This document shows, in pieces, positions 1-12,105 of a DNA stretch of 64,000 nt. The position numbers and the translations under genes were made by a program. The notes below the pieces were generated by a model. That model did not search any database. It saw only the letters and a list, made by a program, of their open reading frames with translations, and had not been told where the DNA came from. Position 1 is the stretch's first letter, and the number at the start of each line of letters is the position of its first letter. The stretch comes from Nyssa sinensis (Eukaryota; Streptophyta; Magnoliopsida; Cornales; Nyssaceae). The DNA lies in the NCBI GenBank assembly GCA_008638375.1, contig CM018033.1, positions 17,574,017 through 17,638,016 of the forward strand, written 5' to 3'.

Positions 1-1221
1 TATCTATCGTGGTGCAGATCCATCAGCCCTCTCTTCTTCTGATCCTTGTTCACCTCTCATTATCAGGAGAACTATGCTACTATCCGAATCATTCACAACA
101 GCACCGTCCTTGATAATCATCACTGTATAGCAGCCCAACTCAGGTCCCAAAAACTTCAGATTTTCATAAGTTTTCATTATGGACCGTATTGATGCTTCCC
201 ATCCAATCAACATTACTCTCAACGGCTCAAACTACATTCCTTGGTCTCAAGCAATGTCTAGTTTTTTGCGAGGGCGCAAGTTATGGCACTATCTCACTGG
301 CCATATCATTGACTCTCAACAAGGCAAGGAAGAATCTAATGAAAAATTTCAAGAAAAGCATAAAGATTGGGATAACAAGAATCATCAGATAATCACATGG
401 TTTCGTAATACCACTATTGCCTCCATCAGTTTTCAATTTGGCTGTTTCACCATAACTAAATCAGTTTAGGACTTTCTAGTAACCCGCTACACCACAACTG
501 ATGTCACGACCCGAGACCCACCTTATGCGGATCTCGTGTCGCGCACCCGATTCAACATTGGTTGCCGAACCAAGGGTTCTCATCTTGCTACACAATCAAT
601 GTTACTAACATGCAACAACTAAATATGTGGACTAATAGATAAAAGTTGCATGTAATAGATACATAATGTTTACAAAATACGGAATACAACTGGTCTTCCC
701 CAAGACGTGGATAACTTGGGAGAGCTATAAGACTGTCTGTACTAAGTATTACCTTGAAACTTCAAAAGTATGTCCACCACTATCTAGTTGGCTGCTACTG
801 CTACTGCTACTGTTCTTCCATAGCTTCCTTTCTTGAAAAGGGTGGTAAGTTTGGGGTGAGCTAACTAAAGCTCAGTAAGTAATTCTCCTTTGCTCTGTCA
901 TGTGTACAAGAATATAAAAGGCATTATCCATAAAAGAACTAGGATAAATACAGATATGCTAGCCAGTCATGAATACGAAATTCATCAATGAACATTAAAT
1001 GTTAAGAAGCTCAATGACAAAGCAATGTAAATCTGTCTGATAATGTAATCATGCGCACTGAATAAAAGCTGTGAAATTTCATGATCATTCATAATGAAAT
1101 AATATAATCAAGCTATGAATATCAACAATAAAGGATTGTGATATGAATATCAACAATAAAAGATAGTAAAATCAACTGAATCTGAGATGCTTTGGTGTTG
1201 GTGGGGCCCGGCTACCCTTTG

Positions 1222-1355
1222 GGCTCACATTCAGTGCCATAGGCCTCGCTGAATGATATTGCGCTGAGCTCATATTCAGTGCCATAGGCCTCGCTGAATA
1301 CTATTTCTCTGAGCTCGTATTCGGTGCCATAGGCCTCGCCGAATAATACTGCTCT
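1222..1355. repeat. 45-bp tandem repeat, about three units, each a potential hairpin
   Basis: The core TCAGTGCCATAGGCCTCG recurs at 1231, 1276 and (with one change) 1321, an exact 45-bp spacing. Each unit is bracketed by ATTCAG and CTGAAT (or ATTCGG/CCGAAT), which can pair. The right-hand unit keeps pairing despite base changes. Confidence 0.85.
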
Positions 1356-3479
1356 GTGTACACTGTACAGTAATAATAAATGTTCTGCTCAGAATATGGA
1401 CCTGAAGGTCATAAATAGCATCAGATGGAAATGTGACTGATCACAAATCCGGCACTTAAGAATATATCAGGATCATACTATCTTCCATAAAGAATGAAGT
1501 GGAATTATAACTGGATTAAATGAAACTATCTGGCCCTCACGGCCCTGGGTACAAGTGTACAACAAGAACTCAATACACAAATGTACAATCATGATCAAGA
1601 TATATATATGAAAATCAGTAAGTTCTTTCCACATGATAGAGTAATATCAATGTGGCTCAATAAATACTAGGAAGTGTGTAAGGAGTACAATAGGCAATGT
1701 ATATACAAGGAACTATGACTTGGCTTGGAATGTAACACATACAGACATCAGAGATTGCTTACTTTTTACTGTTTCTGTCTAGAAGGTCAAACCCGCCTTC
1801 TTCTTGTCTCTCGGTATTCTAATGATTCAGGAAACTCATCTCAGTCTATGCATATATATATATATATATATATTCAACTCATGCTATTCATCAAATTTTA
1901 TGTCTCTTTATTATTTTTATCTCCTTTACTAGAATAAACTTTATTATTGAATCCGAAATGTCGAACAAAGTCGATTTAGGCTTTCACAGAATTCAATTTG
2001 GACTCTTGTACTAAAAGGACAAAACGATCATTTTGCACTTTTATATGTTTTTATTTCTCGGGACCTCTTTTCGCAAATCGGACTCCACGGTTAAGTTCGA
2101 AATGCTCGAAATGATAAAAATTCATTATTCTTTTATTTTAGTTGGAGTCCGTTGGACTACTTTTTTTGACTTAGGGACATTTTAGTAATTTTTCCTTTAA
2201 ATAATGATTTAAATTAAATATTATTTTATTTCTTGGGTCAATTCGCAATTAACCATAATTTCGGGGCATAATTATAATTTCACAAAGTTTTCTTTTTAAA
2301 TTTAAATTAGCTAACAATAATTCAATCTAACAACATTTGACTGGCTGCTGTCAACGTTCTGCCGGTACTACAATCATCAATTAACCCTCCAGCTGACTTG
2401 GCAGGGTGGTTCCTCTAAAGGCCAAATTGACTTGAAAAGAATGTGCTGCTGCATAAAAATGCCCAACAGCAATTAATAGAACCTTGTCCAACTGATACAT
2501 TATCATGGCTATCCAACTGAAAAATGTTGTTGTCTCAGCCGCACCAAAATCTATATAAAATTCATTCCAGCTCTCCAAAATTTCCTGCACTTCCTCAAGG
2601 TTAGTAAATTTATCAGCAATCATTGAGCAGATGCCCACCCATAGCATCCCATTAGCGGCTGACGCATTGATCAACTTGTCAAGAACAGCCGCATCAAGTC
2701 TCCTCTACTATATCCTTGAACCCCCCAGGCTCTTCATCACTTCTGCTGCTGATGCTGCAGCTACTGCTGCTCTAGTTCCACTGATTTAACACTCCTCACT
2801 GCTGCTCCAATAACCTCCAAATTGACCCAATCCACATCCTTGGTTGCCTCAGGTTTTTGCAGCAGCTCAAACCGCTGCAGTTCCCACTCTCTCTCGGCTG
2901 CTTCGTGCTCCTATTTTCTCTCCAATTTTACCACCTTATCTGTAATTATCTATCCATATATTTATGTAAAACAGCCCCTAATTCCTCAGGTTTCCCATGT
3001 TCCAGCAGCTTCTACTGCGCTAACTTTTTTCTCCTTCTCACGTTTTTGACGTTAACCTGTTTCTCTTTGGTTCAGTTTTGATTAAAGTTATATTTTAGTT
3101 TATATATATATAGGAGACACCACGCACACATGTATATAATATATTTCTCACTTGTCTTCTGCACGCTACACCGCACTGCGTGCAATCCTTTTCTTTATAT
3201 ATAAATTGGTTTCCTCTTCAAAGCTTCATGGGCTGCCACGCTACAACACACACATACACGTATGTAATATATTTGCCACTTGTTCTTCTACACACTACAC
3301 TTGTAATATATTGCACCTACCAGTCCTTGTTTACATCTGTTGCATGCGACCCACACACGCACACAGCACTGCCACCTCCACTCCTTCCACTCATTCTCTC
3401 TCATTTACTATCACCTTATTATATACATAAATAATCTACATTACATTATTATATATATTAAGCTAACCGTATATATATA

Positions 3480-3503
3480 CATACATATATATATATATAT
3501 ATT
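3480..3503. repeat. (TA)n microsatellite in solo LTR
   Basis: A run of alternating TA/CA dinucleotides lies near the U3 end of the minus-strand LTR. A similar short (TA)n run is at about 1851-1872. Confidence 0.8.
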
Positions 3504-4553
3504 TATGCTTGGCTACATATATTTTATATGTTCTCATTTATTTATTTATTTCCTCATTATTTATTTGTTTATATTATTATTTTCATTTTATTTTTATATA
3601 TTTCGGTTCATATCATTTTCTTTAGTTTTCCCATTTCAGTTCCGAAATCAAGTCGTTTTTGATCATTTCTCTATTAGCGTGTCTTACTGGACGGCTGACT
3701 GTTGCTCGCTCATTTATTTATAGCTTATGATTGTTACTCCAATATTTGACAATCTAATCATTCAATTTAAATTTGAAACTTATTCACGTAATAATTTGAC
3801 TTACAGCTCAGGGTCACATATCATGGCCCGATCCAACTCGGGTCGGTATCGCTTGGCTCGGGTTGGGGTATTACAGCTGACCTTGCTCACCAATATCAGT
3901 TTCTCACTACACTTCATCGTACGCGCCAGGAATCTGGACAATCCATTAATGTTTTTCTTTCTCAAATGCACAAGCTTTGGGATTAATTGACACCTTCTGA
4001 ACCTCTATGGCAATGTCATCATGATGCTGAGCAATTTGCCCTTTATTGTGATCACCAACGACTGATCCATTTTTTGATGGCGCTCAACGATCACTTTGAA
4101 CCCGTTCGGGCATCTCTACTTCACCGGCATCCTCTTTCCACGCTTGAGCAAGCCATTTCTAAACTTCTTTCTGAAGAAACTCATCTTGGCCTTCTCAAGA
4201 GCTCCTCTACGGACATAGTTCTTGCCACCTTCCAACCTCCCTAACCGAAAGACAGTCAATCTACCCAAAAGATTTGTAAGTACTATCACTTCTCAGGACA
4301 TTTCTTATTAAACTGTCCTTCCCGACTATGCAAGTTCTATCACAAGTTAGGACCTGGCCATTATTAGAACAACTGTTTCAAAAATTCTAATTGACAAGCA
4401 CGCAACCACTGGCAAAAGGGACAATCTGGCAACCAGTCTAACTTTGGGCCTATTACTGTTGACAACTCCACCACACCTGCCTCTCTTTCATTCTATGTTA
4501 CTGACCTTGAAGCAATCCTAAAATAGGTTCTTGGTTCTTCACCTTCCACCGCT

Positions 4554-7500
4554 ATGTCTGTTACCTCTGGTAAGTCCTCTTGGTACTTTGATTCTGCTTG
4601 TTGTACTCATATGACTTCAGACTCTAGTATTTTCTCTCCCCACTTCTCTGGTTCCCATATTCCTCCCATTCGCACAGTAAATGGCTCGCATATCTCTGTT
4701 AGTCACATTGGAGAAGTCGCTACCCCTCATATCTTTCTCCATCATTCCTATCTCATCCCCAAACTTGCATTAAATCTCATCTCTATGGGTCAATTATGTG
4801 ATCTTGGACTTACTGTTACCTTTTCCCCTTCTGTTTGTTGTATGCAGGATCCACGGATGGGGAAGACCATTGGGATAGGCCGTAATGTTAGGCGTCTGTT
4901 CGAGCTCATTCATCTCCGCATCCCTACTCAGCCCACCACTCCTCCTTTGTCCGCCACTTCTACCTCCACTATGTCTCCTACCAAGCTATGGCACTCTCGT
5001 TTATGTCATTTCTCTTTTGAGCGTTTGCAAACTTTAGCCTCTAGTGGGTTGTTAGGTTCAATTACACTTGATCATATTGACTGTATGTCTTGTCAACTTG
5101 CAAAATAATCTACTTTATCTTTCAATAAAAATCTTTCTGTTTCTGTTGCTCCATTTGATTAAGTTCAATCTGATGTTTGGGGACCTGCTCCTCATCCCAT
5201 AATGGGAAGATCCACGTATTTTGTCATTTTCATTGATGATTACTCTCACTTTAAATGGCTATATTTCATGAAAAAACGCTTAGAGTTTACCCAAATCTCC
5301 TTGGATTTTGCTCGCATGATCCAAACTCAATTTTCTCGCTCTATCAAAATCTTTCGCGATGATAATGTAATGGAATATAAAGACAGTAATTTTCTAACCA
5401 CCCTTCGTCAACCTGGTACCCTTCCTCATCATTCTTGTCTTGGCACATCTTAACAAAATAGTCATGTCGAATGCAAACATAGACATATTCTAGGCACTAT
5501 TTGAGCCCTTCTTATTTCCTCTTCTTGTCCTGAACATTTTTGGGGTGAGGTTGCCCTCACTGCCCTTTACACCATCAATCATCTTCCTTCTTCGGTTACC
5601 AACAACCAGTCACCTATGAATGCCTTGATGGCGTATTTCCTGATTATAGCCTTCTTCGGGTGTTTGGTTGCACCTACTTTGTCTTACTCCAACCCCATGA
5701 ATGCACCAAATTAGAACCTCGGGCTCATCTCTGTTGTTTCTTAGGTTATGGAATTGAACACAAAGGCTATCGGTGTTGGGATCCATCCGCCAAGAGACTC
5801 CGTATTTCTCGTCATGTCATCTTCTGGGAACATAAAATGTTCTTCTCTCTCGCTTCATTTCACTTATCTTCTCCACCCACTTCTTCATTCTTTACTAATC
5901 CCTCTATTGAGCTGTTTCCTAATGAGTCTCTCGACCCTTCCCCTGCGGTCCCTCTTGAGTCCTTCACTTCGTTTGCTGATCCTGCCTCTGCCATTGATCC
6001 ATCACTATCCCTTGCATCATCTGATATTGCTACTCCTAATCTACCCTTTCGTCGTTCTTCACGGGTAAGAAAAACACCTATCCATCTTCGTGAGTATTAT
6101 TGTTTTTCAACTATTCTCTCTCATCATGAGCCTCACTCTTATCTTGAGGCAAGCTCTAACCCTCTTTGGCTGTAAGTTATGACTGAAGAATTACAAGGCC
6201 TTGATAAAACACATACTTGGGACTTAGTTGATCTTCCTCCAGGAAAAAATGCAATAGGCAGCAAATGGGTTTACAAAATCAAAACCCATTCCGATGGTTC
6301 CATTGGAAGGTACAAGGCTCATCTCGTCGCCAAGGGATTTCAACAGGAATATGGAATTGATTATGAGGAAACCTTTGCCCTATTGCCCGCCTCACGTCTG
6401 TTCGTAGTTTGCTTGTCGTCGTTGCTGTTCACAAATGGAAGTTGTTTCAGAAGGATGTTAAAAATGCATTTCTGAATGGCGACCTTCAAGAAAATTTTTT
6501 TATGCAACCCCTTCCTGGCTATGTCCACCCTCTTCACAAGGTTTGTAAACTTCGTCGAGCTCTTTATGGCCTTAAACAAGCTCCTCGCGCTCGGTTTGCC
6601 AAGTTCTAGTTAGTTATTAGTGGATTTGGATTCACTTCTAGTCCGCATTATTTTACCCTCTTCATCCGTAAGACTGACCATGGTTTTATCCTCTTGCTTC
6701 TTTATGTTGACGACATGATCATCACTGGAAATGACCTTACTAGTATTACTGATCTCAAACGCTTTCTCAGTCAGCATTTTGAGATGAAGGATCTTAGCTC
6801 TCTCAATTATTTTCTCAGTCTTGAGATCGCTTCTGACTCGAATGGTTATTATCTCTCTCAAGCCAAGTATGCCTCTGATATTCTTGCTCACGCAGGGCTC
6901 ATTGATAGTAAGACGACTCCTACACCACTTGAGCTCAATATTCGACTCACTCCGCTAGATGGCACCCTACTACCCAAAAAAAATTTGTATCACCAATTGG
7001 TTGGGAGTCTTATCTACCTTACGGTTACTCAATCTGACATTGTCTCATGCTGTTCATCTTGTGAGCCAGATCCTGTCTATTCCTTGCTCTACTCATTATA
7101 CTACAGTTCTTTGCATTTTTCGCTACACCAAGGGCACTCTCTTCTATGCTTTTCATTTTTTATCTCATTTTTCTCTTGACTTATGTGCCTATTCTGATGC
7201 TAATTGAGCTGGTGATCCTACTGATCATCGTTCTACCACAGGTTTTTCCTTCTTCCTTGGTGATTCTCTCATTTCTTGGTGCAGCAAGAAACAAACTGTC
7301 ACTGCTCACTCTAGCATTGAAGAAGAATATCGTGCCCTTGCCGATGCCACTCAAGAGCTCATCTGGCTTCATTGGCTTTTTAAAGACATGGGTTTGACCC
7401 ACGCCTCTGCTACCCCTTTTCATTGTGACAATTAGAGTGCTATCCAAATTACCCACAATAATATCTTTCATGAATGTACCAAACACATTGAGATCGACTG

Positions 7501-7655
7501 TCATTTCGTTCGCCAGCACATTCGTCATGGTACTGTTCATTTCCTTCCAATTTTCTCAGCTGACTAGGTTGCTGATATTTTCACTAAATCTCACCCTCCT
7601 AAATGTCTTCACGATATAGTTTCCAAACTCAAGCTGGTTTCGATTTTACCATCTT
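4554..7655 (+). pseudogene. copia-A pol: protease, integrase, reverse transcriptase, RNase H, all broken
   Basis: Recognisable pieces in order: protease region WYFDSACCTHMTS (the usual DSG catalytic triplet reads DSA); GAG-pre-integrase LWHSRLCHFSFERLQ at about 4985; integrase core start MGRSTYFVIFIDDYSHF from 5202; post-integrase region from 5660 (FGCTYFVLLQPHECTKLEPRA); reverse transcriptase from 6179 with [27 protein letters not shown] and LLYVDDMIITGN at about 6694; RNase H remnants to about 7560. At least six stops or frameshifts separate these pieces. It made the replication enzymes of copia-A and cannot now be expressed as one polyprotein. Confidence 0.9.
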
Positions 7656-7670
7656 AAGTTTGAGGGGGGG
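7656..7670 (+). other. copia-A polypurine tract
   Basis: A purine-rich stretch containing TTGAGGGGGGG lies directly before the 3' LTR. This is where plus-strand DNA synthesis is primed in LTR retrotransposons. Confidence 0.8.
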
Positions 7671-7869
7671 TGTTAACTATATGTATTATACATGTATATT
7701 ACTGTCTATAAGTAGAGTTTGGGGTTTCCTTTTTTCCTATTTGCTTTTTCTTTGCATTCCTTGTATGACCATTCTGCTCTTATATATAAAAGGGTCTCCC
7801 CTTGTAATATTGATACACACAAATATATATACACATATATTTCATCGATTTCTCTCATCTCTATCAACA
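7671..7869 (+). repeat. copia-A 3' LTR (199 bp)
   Basis: It starts TGTTAACTATATG right after the polypurine tract and ends TCTCTATCAACA, with TG...CA termini. A TATA box with following CT-rich DNA sits inside. The matching 5' LTR is outside the window, so the right end is inferred from the CA terminus and the usual short copia LTR length. Confidence 0.65.
7781..7793 (+). promoter_or_regulatory. TATA box in copia-A LTR
   Basis: TATATATAAAAGG lies about 110 bp into the LTR, the usual position of a copia promoter. Confidence 0.55.
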
Positions 7870-10205
7870 GTCTTGGTATCTAGTTTTGTTGGTCAAAAGC
7901 TCAAGCCCTGCCCAAATATTGTATTGAAATTCTTATTTGTAGATGACACCCAACTTGTGCCATAACATGGGCATGCTGTAAGTATCACCCTCAGTCACTT
8001 GCACAAAAAAATTACATTTTTATATACCTCACTCTTAATATAAGAGTGAGTTTCATTTTTATCATAAGACAAGAGAATCACCCAACAATGACATTCAATA
8101 AGGGTGCATTGCGAATCATCCTCATTGAATTTTGACTCATGAGAGAATGTCACAATAGGTTTATGCTCAAATATAAGGGATATCTTTCATTTTAAAGGAA
8201 ATTACTATTTCAAATTCTAGTGCAGTTTTGTTATACAAAACAACATGTTTCAACAAGATTCATGTTGGTTTTACACTAGTTGCACCTATAACAACCCCGA
8301 CCTATCTTTGGGCATCATTTCTTTGAACCAACAAGGACTTTATATGGAAGCACCAACCATAATGCAATCACACACAATCAAGCTCAAGTATGGTGTTTCC
8401 ATGAAATGTGGCATTAAACTCAAACTGAGAAAAGAATGAAATAATTTGCATTATGGAGATGTCGCCATTCATTTAGCAAGTAGTAAAATGTACGGTTTCT
8501 TTTGTTTCATCACCAAAAGGCATGGAGTATACTAGATTGAGTACTGCTGAAGAAGCCTACTTTAGGCCAAAGTTTAGAATGGGGTGGCTGAGATTGGGGG
8601 ATCAGAACACCTCATACTTCCCCAAAAAACAAATGAATATAAGGCAACAATAAAAGCATCAACATAACTAATGAGAATTTTTGACCCGATTCATACCTTT
8701 TTAAATTTATTGACCTAACCCGAGCATTTTTAAATTTATTTTCAAAACTCATGTACTTTTTTAAAATTCATTTTCAAAATGCGTTTTTATGCTAATTTTT
8801 TTAACAAAAACGCATCTTTAAAATACACTTATAATTAAAAATTTTAGCCTAATTAAATTTTTTTAGATTATGTTAATTTAAATTTACGAACACATAAAAC
8901 CAACTTTACTAGTTGAAATTTAAGAAAACATCATAAAGATTAAAAGTACATCAACTTTATCTAGTTGAAATTTCGTAAGACCAAAATACCCTTTCAAAGA
9001 CAAAAAAAATTGACAAGAATGCCTATAGGTATTTAGCCAATACCCTATAATCTCTACATAAAACTAGCAAGCCCTAATTTGGTTCTTAAAAAACCATCTT
9101 CATTACAGAACTCATTATTTCCATTGTGTCCAACGCCGACCCCACTGTCGTTGCCATTGTCTCTAACTCCATTGCCATCATCTCTAACCTTGTTGTCGTC
9201 AATTTGTCCGTTGTGGGTTACTAATTGGTAAGGAACCCTCTCCCTCTCTCTTTCTCCCCTCTCTATCGTCGAACCTTATAACCGAGATTTGTGTGTGTTA
9301 GATTTGGGAGTCATATTATTATGTAGAAAGACCCTTTTGAGAAGTTAGGGTTAATAGTTAGATCTATTTGTGTTAAATTTGTGCGTGGTAGATTTAATGG
9401 TTCTTATCACTCTATATATAATCCAAATTTGATTTTGATGTAATTTATAACTTGTTTTTTTTGGGTTTCACATTTTTAATTCTCAAACTTCTATCCCTTC
9501 ATGCATTTCATAAAAGAAGAAAAAAACATCTTCTAATCGAGATGTCTTATTCTCTAATTACGTATACCTAACACACATACATATCTATATGTATATGTTG
9601 TGCAACAGAAGCAAGAAATAAAATAACAAAGTGAAAAGTAAAAAACATAGCAAGAACAAAAGAACACTAAATATACATGGTTCAGTAAGTAGGCTACGTC
9701 CACAAACGAAGCACAACAAAAGATCCACTATCAAAAGATGAAGAAAATAAAACAGGGTGTTAAAACCCACTCAGAAATGTCTAAGGACACTTTATGGTGC
9801 TCTCTTTCTTTCCTTCCTTCTGAAAAATACATTATATAATGTTCTCAAATCCTAAAATACAAAAAAGAGGTGAAAATCGTAAAACTAGGACCCGAGTGTC
9901 GGTCGGCACACATAGATGGGGGTTTCTAGCACCTATGTGCCGATTGCACTCTCTGAGTACCAATCGACCATTTTTCAACTTTCTCCAAATGTTCTGAAAC
10001 TTCTTGTACCGATTGTTAAATAGAAGATGAGGTTTTCTAGGTCTTAATGTCAATCAGTAGACCTTCAAAAGCACCCGAAACAGTTTGGGTGAGCACCGGC
10101 TCAAGAATGCAAAACACAAAAAATAAATCTTCACCTTGGCTTGTATTCCCTCAAGCCATGAGCGAACAAACTTATTATGCTGTCTTCTCCACGAAATCCC
10201 TATTA
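7870..10205. other. AT-rich DNA without a recognisable gene
   Basis: No open frame with recognisable domains. 8640-8900 is very AT-rich. 9040-9290 contains a TC-rich, gene-leader-like stretch that I cannot tie to any coding region. 9600-10150 resembles retrotransposon LTR or leader sequence (GGTTCAGTAAGTAGGCTACGT at about 9680 and a GTCGGCACAC motif near 9900 that recurs as GATCGGCACAC near 52315). Confidence 0.5.
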
Positions 10206-11098
10206 GCATAGTTATCAGAACCGAACCGGACAATGAACCGGTGAAAGAACTGGTTCATGGTTCATTGGTTCAACCGATTTTATAATTAATATATTTAAAA
10301 ATATATTATATATTAAATTTGGTATAAAATGACCACTTCTAAGTATTGACCAAATGGAAAGATGAGTTACTTTCTCTCTAATATTGAAGGATGGAGTCTC
10401 CAGACCACCATTTGCAAGTAACTTTTTTATATAAAACCCATTCAATGTAATAAATGCATTAAAATATGTGCGGCTGCTACTCCATGAATATATAAAACTT
10501 AGATAATGTCATAAATGTAGTGGATGTAGTGGAATATGTGCATGTTATAAATTCAGTGGATGTAGTGGAATATGTGCAGTTGCTTCATGCCTGTGTTGGA
10601 ATATGTGGGAGGAGCTTCTTGGTTCATCTGGTTTAAACGGCTATCACCAGTTTAGGCCGATGTAGAGATCTGAAAAAGATGAGGGAAAATTTTTCGTTTT
10701 TGCCGGTAGGGCATTATTCTTGCACGGTTTTGTCCGTAGGGCGTTTTCATGCATTATTTCACCGTTTGTCATGTTTAGAAACATATTTGGAGTGTGTCAC
10801 AGAAGATAAATATGCTTAGAATGTTATAATGTACCTACTATACGAATTTTAGTCAAAACGGAAATAGTTTCTGGAATTGGACCAAAAGGGCACCCAGGTG
10901 ACCCGGGTGGAAACGGCCAAACCCAGCAACAGGCGAAAATTTATTTTTTTGAAAATTTTCATTTAAAATAATTTTATGAACATTGGTTAAAACAAAATAT
11001 CCAATTGAGGTGTTTCGGGACGGGTTGTAGAGTAATGGGGTCCCCGAGCTCATTAAGGGCAAAATGGTTATTTTGCCCCTTGCCCTTTGCTCTTCCAC

Positions 11099-11106
11099 TA
11101 TAAATA
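11099..11106 (+). promoter_or_regulatory. TATA box in solo LTR
   Basis: TATAAATA is followed about 60 bp later by a long (AG)n tract, a layout typical of plant promoters and 5' leaders. Confidence 0.55.
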
Positions 11107-11167
11107 GAACACCTAGACCCAATTTTATACAGATTTCATTCTGCATTTACAGCAGCTCACGTTCATA

Positions 11168-11193
11168 TAGAGAGAGAGAGAGAGAGAGAGAGA
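11168..11193. repeat. (AG)n microsatellite
   Basis: An uninterrupted AG run in the inferred transcribed leader of the solo LTR. Confidence 0.9.
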
Positions 11194-11949
11194 AGCCCTA
11201 GTTCTTCAAGCTTCAAGCCTCCGAAACACACTTTTTGAGTGGGATTTTCACTAAGGTTCCTTCTAAGAAGCTGTTCCTCTCATCGAGACCTATATTTTCA
11301 CCAAACAGTTTGGCCATCCAACGATCACAGCTTCTGCAGTTTGAGAAAAACTGATCTAGGTATGATGTAGTGCTAAGCTAGTAATGGATTTAAGTTTTCT
11401 TGTATTTTTTCATGCTATTGGACTGTTTAGGGAATGTATTTAAGGTTAGGAAATCACGTAGAAGGTAGTTCCTTTGAAAAGCCTAGAGTTGATAATTTAG
11501 GGATATATGTGTTCTTGGTGTTGTTGGATGATTTGTTGCCTTGATTGAGGTGTGTTATATTGATGAAATTGTATTGTTACAATTTGGAACCGATTTGCAT
11601 GTTGACACACCTTGTGGTTTGGACCATGTGATGAATTGGTGCTTTAGTACTTTATGGAAAATTTATGTCCTTAGTGAACTAGTAGAATTGTGAGATTGTA
11701 ATTTGGATATATGTTAACATGTTTAGTTATGACATATATTATGAGCATGATGTTTTGGAGTTTAAAGTTATGAATTTTGTGGGATAAATTGCATGACTTG
11801 AAAAAGGGACACCATGTGTTTGATAAATTGTCACATTGAGATTGTATGATGAGATCACGGCATTTTGGCATAGTGTGATTCCTTGAAAACATGGTGTGGG
11901 TTGAGCACGTAATGCTATGCATTATGAAGGTGTAGATCTTGTGGTGAAA

Positions 11950-12105
11950 AACCCAAAATCGGCCTTTTGGTACTCGCATGCCTACGGGTTCCGGACCGTA
12001 AAGCGAGACATATATTGGTGCTTGCATGCCAACGGGGAAGAACCGTAAAGCGAGACATATATTGGTGCTTGCATGCCAACGGGGAAGAATCGTGAAGCAA
12101 GACAT
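11950..12105. repeat. 47-bp tandem repeat in solo LTR
   Basis: Units with CGTAAAGCGAGACATATATT and TTGCATGCCAACGGGGAAG recur at exactly 47-bp spacing (ACCGTA at 11995, 12042; ATCGTG at 12089). The first unit is more diverged. Confidence 0.85.

Larger units (their letters stand above)
502..3875 (-). mobile_element. Gypsy (Tekay-like) solo LTR inserted in copia-A gag
   Basis: On the plus strand it begins TGTCACGACCCGAGACCC and ends GGGGTATTACA, the reverse of an LTR that starts TGTAATACCCC and ends GGGTCGTGACA. Flanks are actga on the left and gctga on the right, a 5-bp target duplication with one mismatch. Joining the flanks reconnects the copia gag frame, which fixes the boundaries. No internal domain is present, so this is the product of LTR-LTR recombination. 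It shares its 3' end with the LTRs at 20954, 26700 and 59527. It holds a 45-bp repeat, (TA)n tracts and no host gene. Confidence 0.9.
179..4377 (+). pseudogene. copia-A gag, split by a solo LTR and broken by stops
   Basis: This encoded the copia nucleocapsid polyprotein. The start at 179 opens MDRIDASHP and runs into the typical copia gag segment NGSNYIPWSQAM. A stop at 467-469 sits where a tryptophan is usual in the family. The frame is then interrupted at 502 by a gypsy solo LTR and resumes at 3876 with LAHQYQFLTTLHRTRQ, a continuation of the same gag domain. Another stop falls near 3987, before the piece 3987-4244. A degenerate cysteine/histidine-rich stretch at about 4270-4380 looks like a decayed zinc knuckle. 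It is clearly non-functional; the family assignment is confident. Confidence 0.85.
1..7869 (+). mobile_element. Decayed Ty1/copia retrotransposon (copia-A), 5' LTR outside the window
   Basis: Reading left to right are an untranslated leader, gag, protease, GAG-pre-integrase, integrase, reverse transcriptase, RNase H, a purine tract and a 3' LTR. That domain order (integrase before reverse transcriptase) defines Ty1/copia. Every domain is broken by stops or frameshifts, so the element is dead. Its gag is interrupted by a solo LTR at 502-3875. The 5' LTR and primer-binding site must lie left of position 1. Confidence 0.9.

Noticed and set aside
3340..3723. 127-residue frame rich in I, Y and F
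   Set aside because: Translation of (TA)n and T-rich DNA in a solo LTR; not a membrane protein.
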